Counted from the first letter of the stretch, positions 15,941 through 25,595 are shown. The stretch: 64,000 nt of DNA from an uncultured Gemmiger sp. (GCA_944388215.1 CALXHT010000043.1:1-64000), one strand, 5' to 3'. Made by a program: numbers and translations. The notes: a model not told the origin generated them from the letters alone.

Positions 15941-17251
15941 ATGAGAAAAGCACTTGCATTGAGCATGGCGGCTGCAATGGCATTGAGCCTGGCCGCCTGC
16001 GGTGGCTCTACCAGTTCCACTGCAACCGATAGTACCTCTGCCGGCACTTCCGAGGCCGCATCCGAAACCTCTACTGCGGATGCGGGCACGGTTGCCAACA
16101 AGGACAAGCCCCTGGTATGGTTCAACCGTCAGCCTTCCAACAGCTCCACCGGCGAATTGGACATGGCGGCTCTTAGCTTCAACGACAACACCTATTATGT
16201 TGGTTTCGATGCCAACCAGGGTGCCGAACTGCAGGGCCAGATGGTCAAGGATTACATCGAGAAGAACATCGACACCATCGACCGCAACGGTGACGGCATT
16301 ATCGGTTACGTCCTGGCCATCGGCGATATCGGCCACAATGACTCCATCGCCCGTACTCGCGGTGTCCGCGCTGCTTTGGGCACTGGCGTTGAGGCTGATG
16401 GCGCAATCAACAGTGAGCAGGTCGGCACCAACACCGAAGGTAAATCGTCTGTTGTCCAGGACGGCTCCATTGAAGTCAACGGCAAGACCTACACCATCCG
16501 CGAGCTGGCTTCTCAGGAGATGAAGAACTCCGCTGGTGCCACTTGGGATGCTGCTACCGCTGGTAACGCGATCGGCACCTGGTCTGCTTCCTTCGGTGAC
16601 TCCATCGACGTGGTCGTTTCCAACAACGACGGTATGGGTATGTCCATGTTCAACGCTTGGTCCAAGGCCAATGGCGTTCCCACCTTCGGCTACGACGCCA
16701 ACGCTGATGCCGTTGCCGCCATCGCAGAAGGTTACGGCGGCACCATCAGCCAGCACGCTGACGTTCAGGCTTACCTGACCCTGCGTGTGATCCGTAACGC
16801 TCTGGATGGCGTTGATATTGACACCGGTATCGGAACCCCCGATGACGCCGGCAACGTGCTGAGCGACGATGTTTACGTCTACAATGCTGACGAGCGTTCT
16901 TACTACGCGTTGAACGTTGCTGTCACCGCTGAGAACTACCAGGACTTCACCGACTCCACCAAGGTCTATGAGCCCGTTTCCAACCAGCTCGACGCGACCG
17001 CGCATCCCACCAAGAGCGTATGGCTCGACATCTACAATGCTGCCGACAACTTCCTGAGCGCTACCTATCAGCCTCTGCTGCAGAACTATGACGACCTGCT
17101 GAACCTGAATGTTGAGTACATCGGCGGCGACGGCCAGACCGAGGCCAACATCACCAACCGCCTGAGCAACCCCAGCCAGTATGACGCTTTCGCCATCAAT
17201 ATGGTGAAGACCGATAACGCTGCTTCCTACACGGCTCTGCTCAGCCAGTGA
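15941..17251 (+). CDS. mglB: Galactose/methyl-galactoside (glucose) ABC transporter substrate-binding lipoprotein
   Basis: A 436-residue periplasmic-binding-type lipoprotein with lipobox LAAC at residues 17-20 and a Ser/Thr-rich linker. Near the middle it carries the MglB calcium loop DRNGDGIIG followed by GDIGHNDSIARTRG, matching the E. coli galactose-binding protein pattern, plus NNDGMGMSMFNAW in the hinge. It is longer than E. coli MglB (about 330), with inserts in the first lobe. Start ATG 15941 has AAAAGGAG upstream. It leads mglBAC, and a stem-loop behind it favours excess binding protein. Confidence 0.92.
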   Translation: MRKALALSMAAAMALSLAACGGSTSSTATDSTSAGTSEAASETSTADAGTVANKDKPLVWFNRQPSNSSTGELDMAALSFNDNTYYVGFDANQGAELQGQMVKDYIEKNIDTIDRNGDGIIGYVLAIGDIGHNDSIARTRGVRAALGTGVEADGAINSEQVGTNTEGKSSVVQDGSIEVNGKTYTIRELASQEMKNSAGATWDAATAGNAIGTWSASFGDSIDVVVSNNDGMGMSMFNAWSKANGVPTFGYDANADAVAAIAEGYGGTISQHADVQAYLTLRVIRNALDGVDIDTGIGTPDDAGNVLSDDVYVYNADERSYYALNVAVTAENYQDFTDSTKVYEPVSNQLDATAHPTKSVWLDIYNAADNFLSATYQPLLQNYDDLLNLNVEYIGGDGQTEANITNRLSNPSQYDAFAINMVKTDNAASYTALLSQ

Positions 17252-17289
17252 TCCTTGAGGATTCATTCTTAAACACTAATTGACACAGC

Positions 17290-17352
17290 CGCTATTAGGG
17301 AGAAGATATTTCTCCATTTGGGAGAAGCTACTCTCCCTAATAGCGCTTTTTT
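17290..17352 (+). terminator. Intercistronic terminator/stabilising hairpin between mglB and mglA
   Basis: CGCTATTAGGGAGA pairs with TCTCCCTAATAGCG, followed by CTTTTTT, with a smaller TCTCC/GGAGA stem inside. This is the usual position for reducing transcription of the transporter genes relative to the binding protein. Confidence 0.85.
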
Positions 17353-17418
17353 ATGAGAACAGGCAGTCTCCCCTCTTTCGGGTCCGGACTGTTAATTTGC
17401 AAAACGGGAGTAACGAGA

Positions 17419-18927
17419 ATGGCAGAAGCGAAAGATGATATCGTCTTGTCAATTCGCGGTATGTGCAAGTCGTTCGGCCGCAACCGAGTACTTGACCATA
17501 TCAATCTGGACGTAAAACACGGTACTGTCATGGGGCTTATGGGCGAAAACGGTGCCGGCAAGTCCACAATGATGAAATGCCTTTTTGGCACCTACCAGAA
17601 AGACGAAGGCAAAATTTTCCTGAACGGCAAGGAAATCAGCTTTTCCGGCCCGAAAGACGCCCTCGAAAACGGTATCGCCATGGTCCACCAAGAGTTGAAC
17701 CAGTGCCTGGAGCGCAGTGTGATCGACAACCTGTTCCTGGGCCGTTATCCGGTCAACTCCTTGGGCGTAGTTGACGAAGGACAAATGAAGCGTAAGGCCG
17801 CCGATTTGTTCCGCAAACTCGGCATGACCGTCAACCTGACCCAGCCGATGCGTAACATGTCGGTTTCGCAGCGGCAGATGTGTGAAATTGCCAAGGCAAT
17901 TTCCTACGACGCGCAGGTAATCGTCTTGGATGAACCCACTTCTTCCCTGACGGTTCAGGAAGTCGAAAAATTGTTTGAAATGATGCGCATGCTCAAAGCT
18001 CAAGGCATTGCGTTGATTTACATTTCCCACAAGATGGATGAGATCTTCGAGATCTGCGATGAAGTTTCTGTGCTTCGCGACGGCAACCTCGTCATGACCA
18101 AGAGCACCAAAGATACCGACATGAATGAATTGATTTCCGCCATGGTCGGTCGTTCTCTGGAGAGCCGCTTCCCCCCTGTGGACAACACCCCCGGAGACAC
18201 AATTCTCTCCATCCAGCACCTGTCCACCAAGTACGCCCCGCATCTTCAGGATATCACCTTTGACGTGCGGGAAGGCGAAATCTTCGGTCTGTACGGTCTG
18301 GTGGGTGCCGGCCGTACCGAATTGCTGGAAACCATTTTCGGTGTTCGCACCCGCGCAGCCGGTCGAGTGTATTTCCGGAACCGACTGATGAACTTCAGCA
18401 ACGCGCACGAAGCCATCGAACATGGATTCGCCCTGATTACAGAGGAACGCAAGGCCAACGGCTTGTTCCTGAAGTGCGACCTGACCTTCAACACAACGAT
18501 CGCCAACCTGAATCAGTACAAGTCCGGTGTTGCTCTTTCCAACCCCAAGATGGTCAAGGCAACCAACAAGGAAATCAAGATCATGCACACCAAGTGCATG
18601 GGACCGGATGACATGATCTCCAGCCTGTCCGGCGGCAACCAGCAGAAGGTTATCTTCGGCAAATGGCTTGAGCGCGAGCCGCAGGTTTTCATGATGGATG
18701 AGCCCACACGCGGCATCGATGTCGGCGCCAAGTATGAGATCTATGAACTGATCATCCAGATGGCCAAGCAAGGAAAGACAATCATCGTTGTCTCCTCTGA
18801 GATGCCGGAGATTCTTGGCATCACCAACCGCATCGGTGTCATGTCCAACGGTCATCTTTCCGGTATCGTTAACACCAAGGACACCAACCAGGAAGAACTC
18901 CTGCGGCTGAGTGCGAAATACCTGTGA
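17419..18927 (+). CDS. mglA: Sugar ABC transporter ATP-binding protein MglA
   Basis: A 502-residue tandem ABC ATPase energising galactoside import. The first cassette has Walker A GENGAGKST (42-50) and a degenerate signature MSVSQRQ. The second has a P-loop-like GLVGAGRTE and an intact LSGGNQQK signature followed by DEPTRGIDVG. This double-cassette form is typical of the MglA/RbsA family. Start ATG 17419 has GGGAG upstream. The gene ends 17 nt before mglC. Confidence 0.95.
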   Translation: MAEAKDDIVLSIRGMCKSFGRNRVLDHINLDVKHGTVMGLMGENGAGKSTMMKCLFGTYQKDEGKIFLNGKEISFSGPKDALENGIAMVHQELNQCLERSVIDNLFLGRYPVNSLGVVDEGQMKRKAADLFRKLGMTVNLTQPMRNMSVSQRQMCEIAKAISYDAQVIVLDEPTSSLTVQEVEKLFEMMRMLKAQGIALIYISHKMDEIFEICDEVSVLRDGNLVMTKSTKDTDMNELISAMVGRSLESRFPPVDNTPGDTILSIQHLSTKYAPHLQDITFDVREGEIFGLYGLVGAGRTELLETIFGVRTRAAGRVYFRNRLMNFSNAHEAIEHGFALITEERKANGLFLKCDLTFNTTIANLNQYKSGVALSNPKMVKATNKEIKIMHTKCMGPDDMISSLSGGNQQKVIFGKWLEREPQVFMMDEPTRGIDVGAKYEIYELIIQMAKQGKTIIVVSSEMPEILGITNRIGVMSNGHLSGIVNTKDTNQEELLRLSAKYL

Positions 18928-18944
18928 GTGGGGGATAAAAACAA

Positions 18945-20594
18945 ATGGCAAACACATCAATTCTTACTGCGGAGCGGGAAGCCGAACTCCGCAAGCCGAT
19001 CGATGAATACGTCGGCAAGATTCAGGCGCAAATCAACGACCTTCGTGCAGATGGCACCGATAAGGTCGTCAACCTTACGAACAACCTGGATAACCTCAAA
19101 CGCGACCGCATCTATACGCCTGAGGAGAAGGCCCAGCGCGAAAGCAAGATGAAAGCCGAGCTGGATGCCGCCAAGGCGGTAGAGGCAAAAAACAAAGACC
19201 AGATATCCAAACTGATCGCTGATGCGGAAGCCTACCTGAAGGCGCATTACGACGCGGAATATTATCAGTACGTGGTCGCCAGCTGCAAGGAGGAGAAAGC
19301 TGCTGCACATCAGAAATACCAGGCAGCCGTTGCCAAACTCGAAAAAGAGCATCAGGCCACCGTGGCAAAGCTGACCGACCAGCAGGAGATCAAGGACGAA
19401 AAATACGTCCACAAGAACCGGCTGTTTGACGCCAAAATGCAGCGTGACAAGGATCTGCAGGCTGTGAAGGACCGTCAGCATGCAGCATTCGATCACAAAT
19501 ACCACCTGATCGATATGCTCCGCATGTCCAAGTTTACCTTCGCCGAGTCCATGGCCCAGCGCTGGGAAAACTACAAGTACACCTTCAATCGCCGTGACTT
19601 CCTGCTGCGGAACGGTCTGTACCTGGCTATCATTGTCATCTTCATTGCCCTGTGCATTATCACCCCCATTGTCAAGAATGTCCAGCTGCTGACGGTCAAC
19701 AATATCCTGAACATCCTGCAGCAGGCCTCGCCGCGTATGTTCCTGGCGCTCGGCGTTGCCGGCCTGATTTTGCTGGCCGGCACGGACCTTTCCATCGGCC
19801 GTATGGTGGGCATGGGCATGACAGCCGCTACGATTGTCATGCATCAGGGCATCAACACCGGCTCCGTCTTCGGTCATATCTTTGACTTCACCGGCCTTCC
19901 GGTTCTCGTCCGCGTTTTCCTGGCCTTGATTGTCTGCATCGTTCTGTGCACCATCTTCACAACGATTGCCGGTTTCTTTACGGCAAAGTTCAAGATGCAC
20001 CCCTTTATCTCGACCATGGCCAACATGCTGGTCATCTTCGGTCTGGTCACCTATTCCACCAAGGGCGTGTCTTTCGGTGCCATTGAGACCACCATTCCCG
20101 GCATGATCATTCCCAAGCTGGGAGGCTTCCCCACCATCATTCTGTGGGCCATTGCCGCAGTCGTCATCGTCTGGTTCATCTGGAACAAGACAACCTTCGG
20201 CAAGAACCTGTTTGCTGTCGGCGGCAACCCCGAGGCCGCTGCCGTCTCCGGCATTTCGGTCTTCCGTGTTACGGTGGGCGCTTTCATTCTGGCCGGCATT
20301 CTGTATGGCTTCGGCTCATGGCTTGAATGCATCCGCATGGTTGGTTCCGGTTCTGCCGCTTATGGCCAGGGCTGGGAAATGGACGCCATCGCGGCCTGTG
20401 TCGTGGGCGGCGTATCCTTCACCGGCGGTATCGGTAAGATTTCCGGTGTTGTGGTCGGTGTCTTCATCTTCACCGCGCTGACCTACTCCCTGACCACCCT
20501 CGGTATTGATACCAACCTGCAGTTCGTCTTCTCCGGCATCATCATTCTGGTTGCCGTTATGCTCGACTGCCTGAAGTACGTCCAGAAGAAGTAA
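18945..20594 (+). CDS. mglC: Galactoside ABC transporter permease MglC with long N-terminal coiled-coil extension
   Basis: A 549-residue protein. Residues from about 218 onward form a normal MglC/RbsC-type permease (about 330 residues, 8-10 helices) with LFAVGGNPEAAAVSGI and DAIAACVVGGVSFTGG. Residues 1-215 are hydrophilic, rich in Ala, Lys, Glu and Gln, and look like a long cytoplasmic coiled coil. The open frame is continuous and the start at 18945 has GGGGGAT upstream, so the extension appears genuine. A function for it, such as scaffolding with MglA, is unknown. Confidence 0.92.
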   Translation: MANTSILTAEREAELRKPIDEYVGKIQAQINDLRADGTDKVVNLTNNLDNLKRDRIYTPEEKAQRESKMKAELDAAKAVEAKNKDQISKLIADAEAYLKAHYDAEYYQYVVASCKEEKAAAHQKYQAAVAKLEKEHQATVAKLTDQQEIKDEKYVHKNRLFDAKMQRDKDLQAVKDRQHAAFDHKYHLIDMLRMSKFTFAESMAQRWENYKYTFNRRDFLLRNGLYLAIIVIFIALCIITPIVKNVQLLTVNNILNILQQASPRMFLALGVAGLILLAGTDLSIGRMVGMGMTAATIVMHQGINTGSVFGHIFDFTGLPVLVRVFLALIVCIVLCTIFTTIAGFFTAKFKMHPFISTMANMLVIFGLVTYSTKGVSFGAIETTIPGMIIPKLGGFPTIILWAIAAVVIVWFIWNKTTFGKNLFAVGGNPEAAAVSGISVFRVTVGAFILAGILYGFGSWLECIRMVGSGSAAYGQGWEMDAIAACVVGGVSFTGGIGKISGVVVGVFIFTALTYSLTTLGIDTNLQFVFSGIIILVAVMLDCLKYVQKK

Positions 20595-20618
20595 TTCTTC
20601 TCTCGTTCTCTTCCCTTC

Positions 20619-20660
20619 TCCCTGCCGCATGGCTCCAGCCCTGCGGCAGGGCTTTTTTTA
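20619..20660 (+). terminator. Terminator after mglC
   Basis: CCCTGCCGCA pairs with TGCGGCAGGG, followed by CTTTTTTTA. Confidence 0.92.
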
Positions 20661-20673
20661 TTTCACATAAACG

Positions 20674-20716
20674 AAAAGACTGTCGTTCCGGTACAATACC
20701 GGAGCGGCAGTCTTTA
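20674..20716 (-). terminator. Terminator after the predicted TIM-barrel gene
   Basis: A long stem (AAAGACTG...CCGGTA against TACCGG...CAGTCTTT, two G-T wobbles) is followed on the minus strand by TTTTCGTTTA, immediately after the gene's stop. Confidence 0.65.
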
Positions 20717-20722
20717 CATGTT

Positions 20723-21652
20723 TTATCTGTTAATCGACTGTGCCATCCTGTGGTAGGTATGACGCTCTCCACGGATGGCGATGGAATATGCCAGGATGTT
20801 TTGGGGCAATGCCATCCCCGGTACACCGGTATCCCCAATATGATGGATATCCGCCCCCGCCATTTTACACATAAGCGCAATCTGACGAATCGTTGCCACG
20901 TCCGCACCTTCCTGAGAAGTGCCGATCGCCGTCATCGCCAGCTTGCCGCGGGCATGTACCGCTTCAATCAGGCGGTGCGCATACTCCATGGTGATTCCGG
21001 GCACCGTGCCGGGCGCCGGCAGAAGAATGATATCCGCACCCGCATCCAGAAAGGCCTGCGCGTCCTGCTCGGTCATGATATGTTCTCCGCCCTCTCCGGC
21101 GACACCGGAGGCATGCATTTTTCCTGCTGCCAGCATCACGCGGTCACCGACCGCAGCAGAAATTTCCCTGAGTGCTTTTTCGATGGCCTCATTGCTGACG
21201 CCGTTGCCGGGATTTCCCGTCAGAACGATCAGATTCACTCCCATGTCGGCGGCAATCTTGGCATTCTCGGGAGTCGCCAAACGACCTTCCTTCATCTCCC
21301 ACAGAGTTCCTGCGTTATCTTTCGCCAATTCGTCGTTGGTCGGCTCCAAATTGATTCCCACCAGACGACCGGTCAGCCGTTTGATCTCACGGACCGTCTC
21401 CATGGCAGGGACCTTTGGGAGCGCCTGTATCACAGGCTGCCGAACATCAAACATATTCAGGAGTACGATATCGGCACTCAAAGAGGCGGCGTATTCCGCA
21501 TTGGTTACATCCACCAAAAGGGGCGGCGTAATTCCAATGGTCTCACATGCCAGGATGCGCCCCTCGCTGCCGGCAATGGCCTGCAAAAGCTCCGTTTTCC
21601 CATAGCGGAATGCTTCCCCGGGCGTGCAGTCCAGCAGACGCTTCACGCTCAT
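20723..21652 (-). CDS. Conserved predicted TIM-barrel protein (DUF7916-like), function unknown
   Basis: A 309-residue soluble protein with repeating beta-alpha units and glycine/Asp-rich loops such as GVNLIVLTGNPGNGV, DAGADIILLPAPGTVPG and MAGADIHHIGDTG. These suggest a TIM-barrel enzyme binding a phosphorylated or anionic ligand. I recall relatives described only as conserved unknowns (DUF7916), sometimes mislabelled as hydrolases or phosphonomutases. The start at 21652 overlaps the sseB-like stop by 4 nt and has GAGGAGG upstream. Last gene of radA-sseB-this. Confidence 0.75.
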   Translation of the reverse strand: MSVKRLLDCTPGEAFRYGKTELLQAIAGSEGRILACETIGITPPLLVDVTNAEYAASLSADIVLLNMFDVRQPVIQALPKVPAMETVREIKRLTGRLVGINLEPTNDELAKDNAGTLWEMKEGRLATPENAKIAADMGVNLIVLTGNPGNGVSNEAIEKALREISAAVGDRVMLAAGKMHASGVAGEGGEHIMTEQDAQAFLDAGADIILLPAPGTVPGITMEYAHRLIEAVHARGKLAMTAIGTSQEGADVATIRQIALMCKMAGADIHHIGDTGVPGMALPQNILAYSIAIRGERHTYHRMAQSINR

Positions 21653-22500
21653 TCGTCGTCCTCCTCCTGAATCCGGCCAATGCCCTTGCGGTAAAACGGC
21701 TCGCTGCCCCGCATCCCCTGCTGCCCCAGCGGAGAGACCGAGGTGGTGATTGTCAGATCCATCCGCGGCGTACGGCCAGTCAGATAGGGGCGCGCTGCCT
21801 GGGCCACCGTTGCAAAGAGTTTCTCATCCTTGGGGCCGTCCAGAACCAGCAGATAACATTTGCGGGTTTCATTCACGATCATGATCTGCAGATAAGCCGA
21901 TCCCACACCGGGAGCCTGTGCCAGCACATCGCAGATCGGGTTCAGCAGTTCGTCCGCCAGAACAGTGGGTTCCACGATCGTCACCTTGTCACCGGGATGA
22001 ATGGTAGCCGCCTCACGGGCCTTGGCCATGGCGTCTTTCTGCTTTTTGACAGAAAGAATCAGCGGCGATTCCAGGCGCAGACCATTCTCACCCGGGTTCA
22101 CGATCAGGCCCGATGCCTCCTGATTCTTTTGCAGCATATTGGCAAAATCATCAAAGCGAATCATGATGATCTGACGGCTTTGTGTGGTTTTCTTCTGCCA
22201 CTCATGTACCGCGTCCCAGTCGCTGAAAGCCAGATAATAGGGCTTTCCTTCCTTGCTGTTCAACATCACCAGACTGATCCTGGTATTCTTGGGCAGCTGT
22301 ACACGGCCGTCCGGTCCGGGTTTCGGAGCCGGAGCCCCCTGCAAGTCAAAGATAGCCGGCGCCAGCAGCGGTGACTTTACCAATTCATTGAGAACGGCAT
22401 TCAGGTTCTGCGGGCTGTTTTCATTTTTGAACGCCTCAATGGCCTTTTTGATTTCCGGATTGAAGGCCGGCGCCTTTTGCTCTGTAGTACGTTCAGGCAT
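21649..22500 (-). CDS. SseB-family protein (enhanced serine sensitivity domain)
   Basis: A 283-residue protein. The first half carries an SseB N-terminal-like domain with LPKNTRISLVML and YYLAFSDWDAVHEW. A C-terminal SseB_C-like domain includes YLQIMIVNETRKCYLLVLDG. The acidic C-terminal tail EEDDE is encoded by the same GAGGAGGAC that serves as ribosome site for the next gene. SseB proteins are poorly characterised. It follows radA by 9 nt. Confidence 0.75.
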   Translation of the reverse strand: MPERTTEQKAPAFNPEIKKAIEAFKNENSPQNLNAVLNELVKSPLLAPAIFDLQGAPAPKPGPDGRVQLPKNTRISLVMLNSKEGKPYYLAFSDWDAVHEWQKKTTQSRQIIMIRFDDFANMLQKNQEASGLIVNPGENGLRLESPLILSVKKQKDAMAKAREAATIHPGDKVTIVEPTVLADELLNPICDVLAQAPGVGSAYLQIMIVNETRKCYLLVLDGPKDEKLFATVAQAARPYLTGRTPRMDLTITTSVSPLGQQGMRGSEPFYRKGIGRIQEEDDE

Positions 22501-22509
22501 GTTCTTTCC

Positions 22510-23910
22510 TCATTTCAATTTGATCGTATTGATGGCTTCACGCAGATAGGATACGCCAACCAGTTTGAGCCCGGGGAATTGTGCCGGGTCAATCAGTTTC
22601 AGATTGTGCTTCGGAACAATGGCAGTGTCAAAGCCAACACGCCGGGCCTCCCGAAGCCTGGTTTCCAGGTGCGGCACACTGCGGATCTCTCCGCCAAGGC
22701 CCACTTCCCCTACCGCAAAGGTTTTCTCCCCGATGGGTAAATCCAGCAAACTGGAGGCCATCGCCATGCATACCGGCAGATCGCAGGCCGTTTCATCCAG
22801 CTTCAGGCCACCAACGATGTTGATATATACATCCTGGTTGGCAAAGGAATATCCCGCACGCTTTTCCAGAACCGCCAGCAGCAGATACATGCGGTTGTAG
22901 TCAAAACCGCTCGCCGTCCTGCGCGGGCTGGGGAAACTGGTCTTGGTGGCCAGTGCCTGGATTTCGCTCAGTACCGGTCGGGTGCCCTCCATCACACAGG
23001 CGACACAGGTTCCGCTGATTCCCAGAGGCCGGCCTTCCAGCATAACCTGCGAAGGATTTTCAATCTGCGCCAGACCACGGCCTGTCATATCAAACATGCC
23101 GATCTCATTCGTGGAGCCGTAGCGGTTTTTGACAGCGCGCAGCACCCGATAAGGCAATGTTTTGTCGCCCTCGAAATAGAGCACCGTGTCCACAATATGC
23201 TCCATGACCTTGGGACCGGCAATGGCACCGTCCTTATTGACATGGCCAACAATGAATGTGGGGATCTCCAGCGTTTTGGCCACATTCAGAAATCGCGCGG
23301 TGCTCTCCTTCACCTGGCTGACCGTTCCGGACGAAGACGCAATATCGGTACAGCGCATCGTCTGGATCGAGTCGATCACGACCAGGTCCGGCTTCATAGA
23401 TTCGATCAGACCACAGATCTCGTCTACATCACTTTCTGCAACCAGAGAAATGTTTTCCTGCGGCACGTCCAGCCGCACCGCTCGCAGCTTGATCTGCCGC
23501 ACCGATTCCTCACCGGTCACATACAGCACGTTTTTGGTTTTGCTCACTTCGCCGCAAAGCTGCAGCAAAATGGTGGATTTGCCAATTCCCGGCTCGCCGC
23601 CGATGAGGATCACGCTGCCGATCACAATGCCGCCGCCCAGCACCCGATCCAATTCGCTGATGCCGGTGACAATCCGGCTCTTTTCCTCGGTGGTGCTGAT
23701 GTTCTTCAGTTTCTGCGGTGTCAGGGTCGTCTGCCCGGGGACACGCGCCGGCGCATTTCCGCGGGAGGTTGCCGCCTTGGCCGGTTCCGCCACCACATCC
23801 TCGGTCATGGTATTCCACGCACCGCAGGAAGGGCATCGTCCCAGCCAGCGCGGGCTGGTCTCTCCGCACTGTGTGCAAACATAGATGGTTTTCAGTTTGT
23901 CTTTGGGCAT
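22510..23910 (-). CDS. radA: DNA repair protein RadA (Sms)
   Basis: A 466-residue RecA-like helicase aiding branch migration in recombinational repair. It has an N-terminal zinc finger (Cys 12, 15, 26, 29), Walker A GEPGIGKST (105-113), the RadA-specific KNRYGSTNEIG motif, and a C-terminal Lon-protease-like domain. Length is typical. GAGGAGG lies before ATG 23910. Confidence 0.96.
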   Translation of the reverse strand: MPKDKLKTIYVCTQCGETSPRWLGRCPSCGAWNTMTEDVVAEPAKAATSRGNAPARVPGQTTLTPQKLKNISTTEEKSRIVTGISELDRVLGGGIVIGSVILIGGEPGIGKSTILLQLCGEVSKTKNVLYVTGEESVRQIKLRAVRLDVPQENISLVAESDVDEICGLIESMKPDLVVIDSIQTMRCTDIASSSGTVSQVKESTARFLNVAKTLEIPTFIVGHVNKDGAIAGPKVMEHIVDTVLYFEGDKTLPYRVLRAVKNRYGSTNEIGMFDMTGRGLAQIENPSQVMLEGRPLGISGTCVACVMEGTRPVLSEIQALATKTSFPSPRRTASGFDYNRMYLLLAVLEKRAGYSFANQDVYINIVGGLKLDETACDLPVCMAMASSLLDLPIGEKTFAVGEVGLGGEIRSVPHLETRLREARRVGFDTAIVPKHNLKLIDPAQFPGLKLVGVSYLREAINTIKLK

Positions 23911-23939
23911 GAGAGCCTCCTCGACTATAGACTTCTCTT

Positions 23940-23968
23940 ATTATATCCCATTTTCCTACCCCGGGCAA
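23940..23968 (-). promoter_or_regulatory. Promoter of radA operon
   Basis: On the minus strand TTGCCC (23963-23968), a 17-nt spacer and TATAAT (23940-23945), 30 nt before radA. Confidence 0.7.
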
Positions 23969-23997
23969 GGGAATCCGCCGAGATGCCCGCATCTTTT

Positions 23998-24046
23998 ACC
24001 AAAACAGGGTGCACCTGTGTCTACCACAGATGCACCCCGCTTTGGT
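23998..24046 (-). terminator. Terminator after tyrS
   Basis: GGGTGCATCTGTG pairs with CACAGGTGCACCC (one G-T pair) and is followed on the minus strand by TGTTTTGG. Confidence 0.78.
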
Positions 24047-24049
24047 TCG

Positions 24050-25270
24050 TTACAGCATTACCTTATGATATACCTTTTTACCCTTCTTGATGACGACGCC
24101 GTTGCGCAGAGCTTCCTCGCTCAATGCCATCTTGGGGTCGGTAGCCTTTTCGCCGTCCACGAGCACACCGCCCTGCTGCACCAGCTGGCGGGCTTCCCGG
24201 TTGGAGCCGCAAAGGCCGGCAGCCACCATGGCCGCCAGCAGGCCGACAGCCCCATCCTTGACAAGAGCAGCGTCCAACACGGTGCTCGGCATGTTTTCCT
24301 GGTCGGCCGCACCGCTGAACAGGCCGCGTGCCGTCTGTTGCGCCTTTTCGGCCTCGGCTTCACCGTGCACCATCTTGGTCAGCTCGTAGGCAAGAATTTC
24401 CTTGGCCTGGTTGAGCTGTTCACCCTGCCAGTGATCCATTTCATCGATCTGCTCCAGCGGCAGGAAGGTCAGCATACGGATGCATTTGAGAACATCGGCA
24501 TCGCCCACGTTCCGCCAGTACTGATAGAAATCAAAGGGGCTGGTCTTGTTGGGATCCAGCCAGACAGCGTTGCCCGCCGTCTTGCCCATCTTCTTGCCCT
24601 GGGAATCCGTCAGCAGGGTAATGGTCATGGCATAGGCATCCTTGTTCAGCTTACGGCGGATCAGTTCGGTGCCGCCCAGCATGTTGCTCCACTGATCATC
24701 GCCGCCAAACTGCATGTTGCAGCCATAGTGCTGGAACATGTAGTAGAAGTCGTAGCTCTGCATGATCATGTAGTTGAATTCCAGGAAAGAGAGCCCGTTG
24801 ACCATGCGCTGCTTGTAGCACTCTGCGCGGAGCATGTTGTTCACGCTGAAGCAGGCGCCCACTTCCCGCAGCAGCTCCACATAGTTGAGGTTGAGCAGCC
24901 AGTCGGCATTGTTGAGCATCAGGGCCTTTCCATCGCCGAACTCCACAAACCGCTCCATCTGACGCTTGAAGCACTCCGCGTTATGGGCGATGTCTTCTTT
25001 CGTCAGCATCTTACGCATATCACTGCGTCCGGAAGGATCGCCGATCATCGTCGTGCCGCCGCCAATCAGGGCAATGGGACGGTTACCGGCCATCTGCAGA
25101 CGCTTCATCAGCGTCAGCGCCATGAAATGTCCGGCGGTGAGGCTGTCTGCCGTGCAGTCAAAGCCAATATAGAAAGTTGCCTTGCCGTTGTTGATGAGTT
25201 CCTTGATTTCCTCCTCATCGGTCACCTGCGCAATCAGACCGCGCGCTTTGAGTTCGTCATAAATCGTCAT
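24050..25270 (-). CDS. tyrS: Tyrosyl-tRNA synthetase
   Basis: A 406-residue class I synthetase charging tRNA-Tyr. It shows the HIGH-type motif in SLTAGHFMAL, the KMSKS-type loop KKMGKTAGNA, and a C-terminal S4 RNA-binding domain with GVLVDGEKATDP. The start is ATG 25270 (AGGAGG 5 nt upstream); the longer in-frame extension to 25585 lies inside the T-box leader. Expression should rise when uncharged tRNA-Tyr accumulates. Confidence 0.97.
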   Translation of the reverse strand: MTIYDELKARGLIAQVTDEEEIKELINNGKATFYIGFDCTADSLTAGHFMALTLMKRLQMAGNRPIALIGGGTTMIGDPSGRSDMRKMLTKEDIAHNAECFKRQMERFVEFGDGKALMLNNADWLLNLNYVELLREVGACFSVNNMLRAECYKQRMVNGLSFLEFNYMIMQSYDFYYMFQHYGCNMQFGGDDQWSNMLGGTELIRRKLNKDAYAMTITLLTDSQGKKMGKTAGNAVWLDPNKTSPFDFYQYWRNVGDADVLKCIRMLTFLPLEQIDEMDHWQGEQLNQAKEILAYELTKMVHGEAEAEKAQQTARGLFSGAADQENMPSTVLDAALVKDGAVGLLAAMVAAGLCGSNREARQLVQQGGVLVDGEKATDPKMALSEEALRNGVVIKKGKKVYHKVML

Positions 25271-25302
25271 AAAAATCCTCCTGTTGACTGCGGCAAGGGC
25301 AT

Positions 25303-25595
25303 AGAAAAAGCCCCCGCCAAATGGAAATTTGGCAGAGGGCGAAATCTCGCGGTACCACCTCTGTTTTGCCCACACCTCACGGTCATGGGCCTTCGCGGGT
25401 GCAGCGGCCAAAGGGAGCCACGACACCCAAACGCTGTAACGTGCGCACACGGCACAGCCTACTTGCCATTTTCTGCGTTCAGCCTGCTGCTCCGGAAGGT
25501 ATTCCCTGCGCCGCCTTCTGTCGGTTCCTTGCACCAACCGGAACTTCTCTGGGACAGACCTGCAGCGGGTACTTGTTTCCCTCATTGCATTTTAC
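25303..25595 (-). ncRNA. Tyrosine T-box leader of tyrS
   Basis: The minus-strand leader contains the T-box core GAGGTGGTACCGCG (25348-25361). A terminator follows: GCCCTCTGCCAAAT (25327-25340) against ATTTGGCGGGGGC (25310-25322), then TTTTT. Upstream lie an AGTA motif and a likely specifier TAC (25499-25501, in GGAATACC), which is a tyrosine codon and fits tyrS. Uncharged tRNA-Tyr should favour the antiterminator. Confidence 0.95.
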
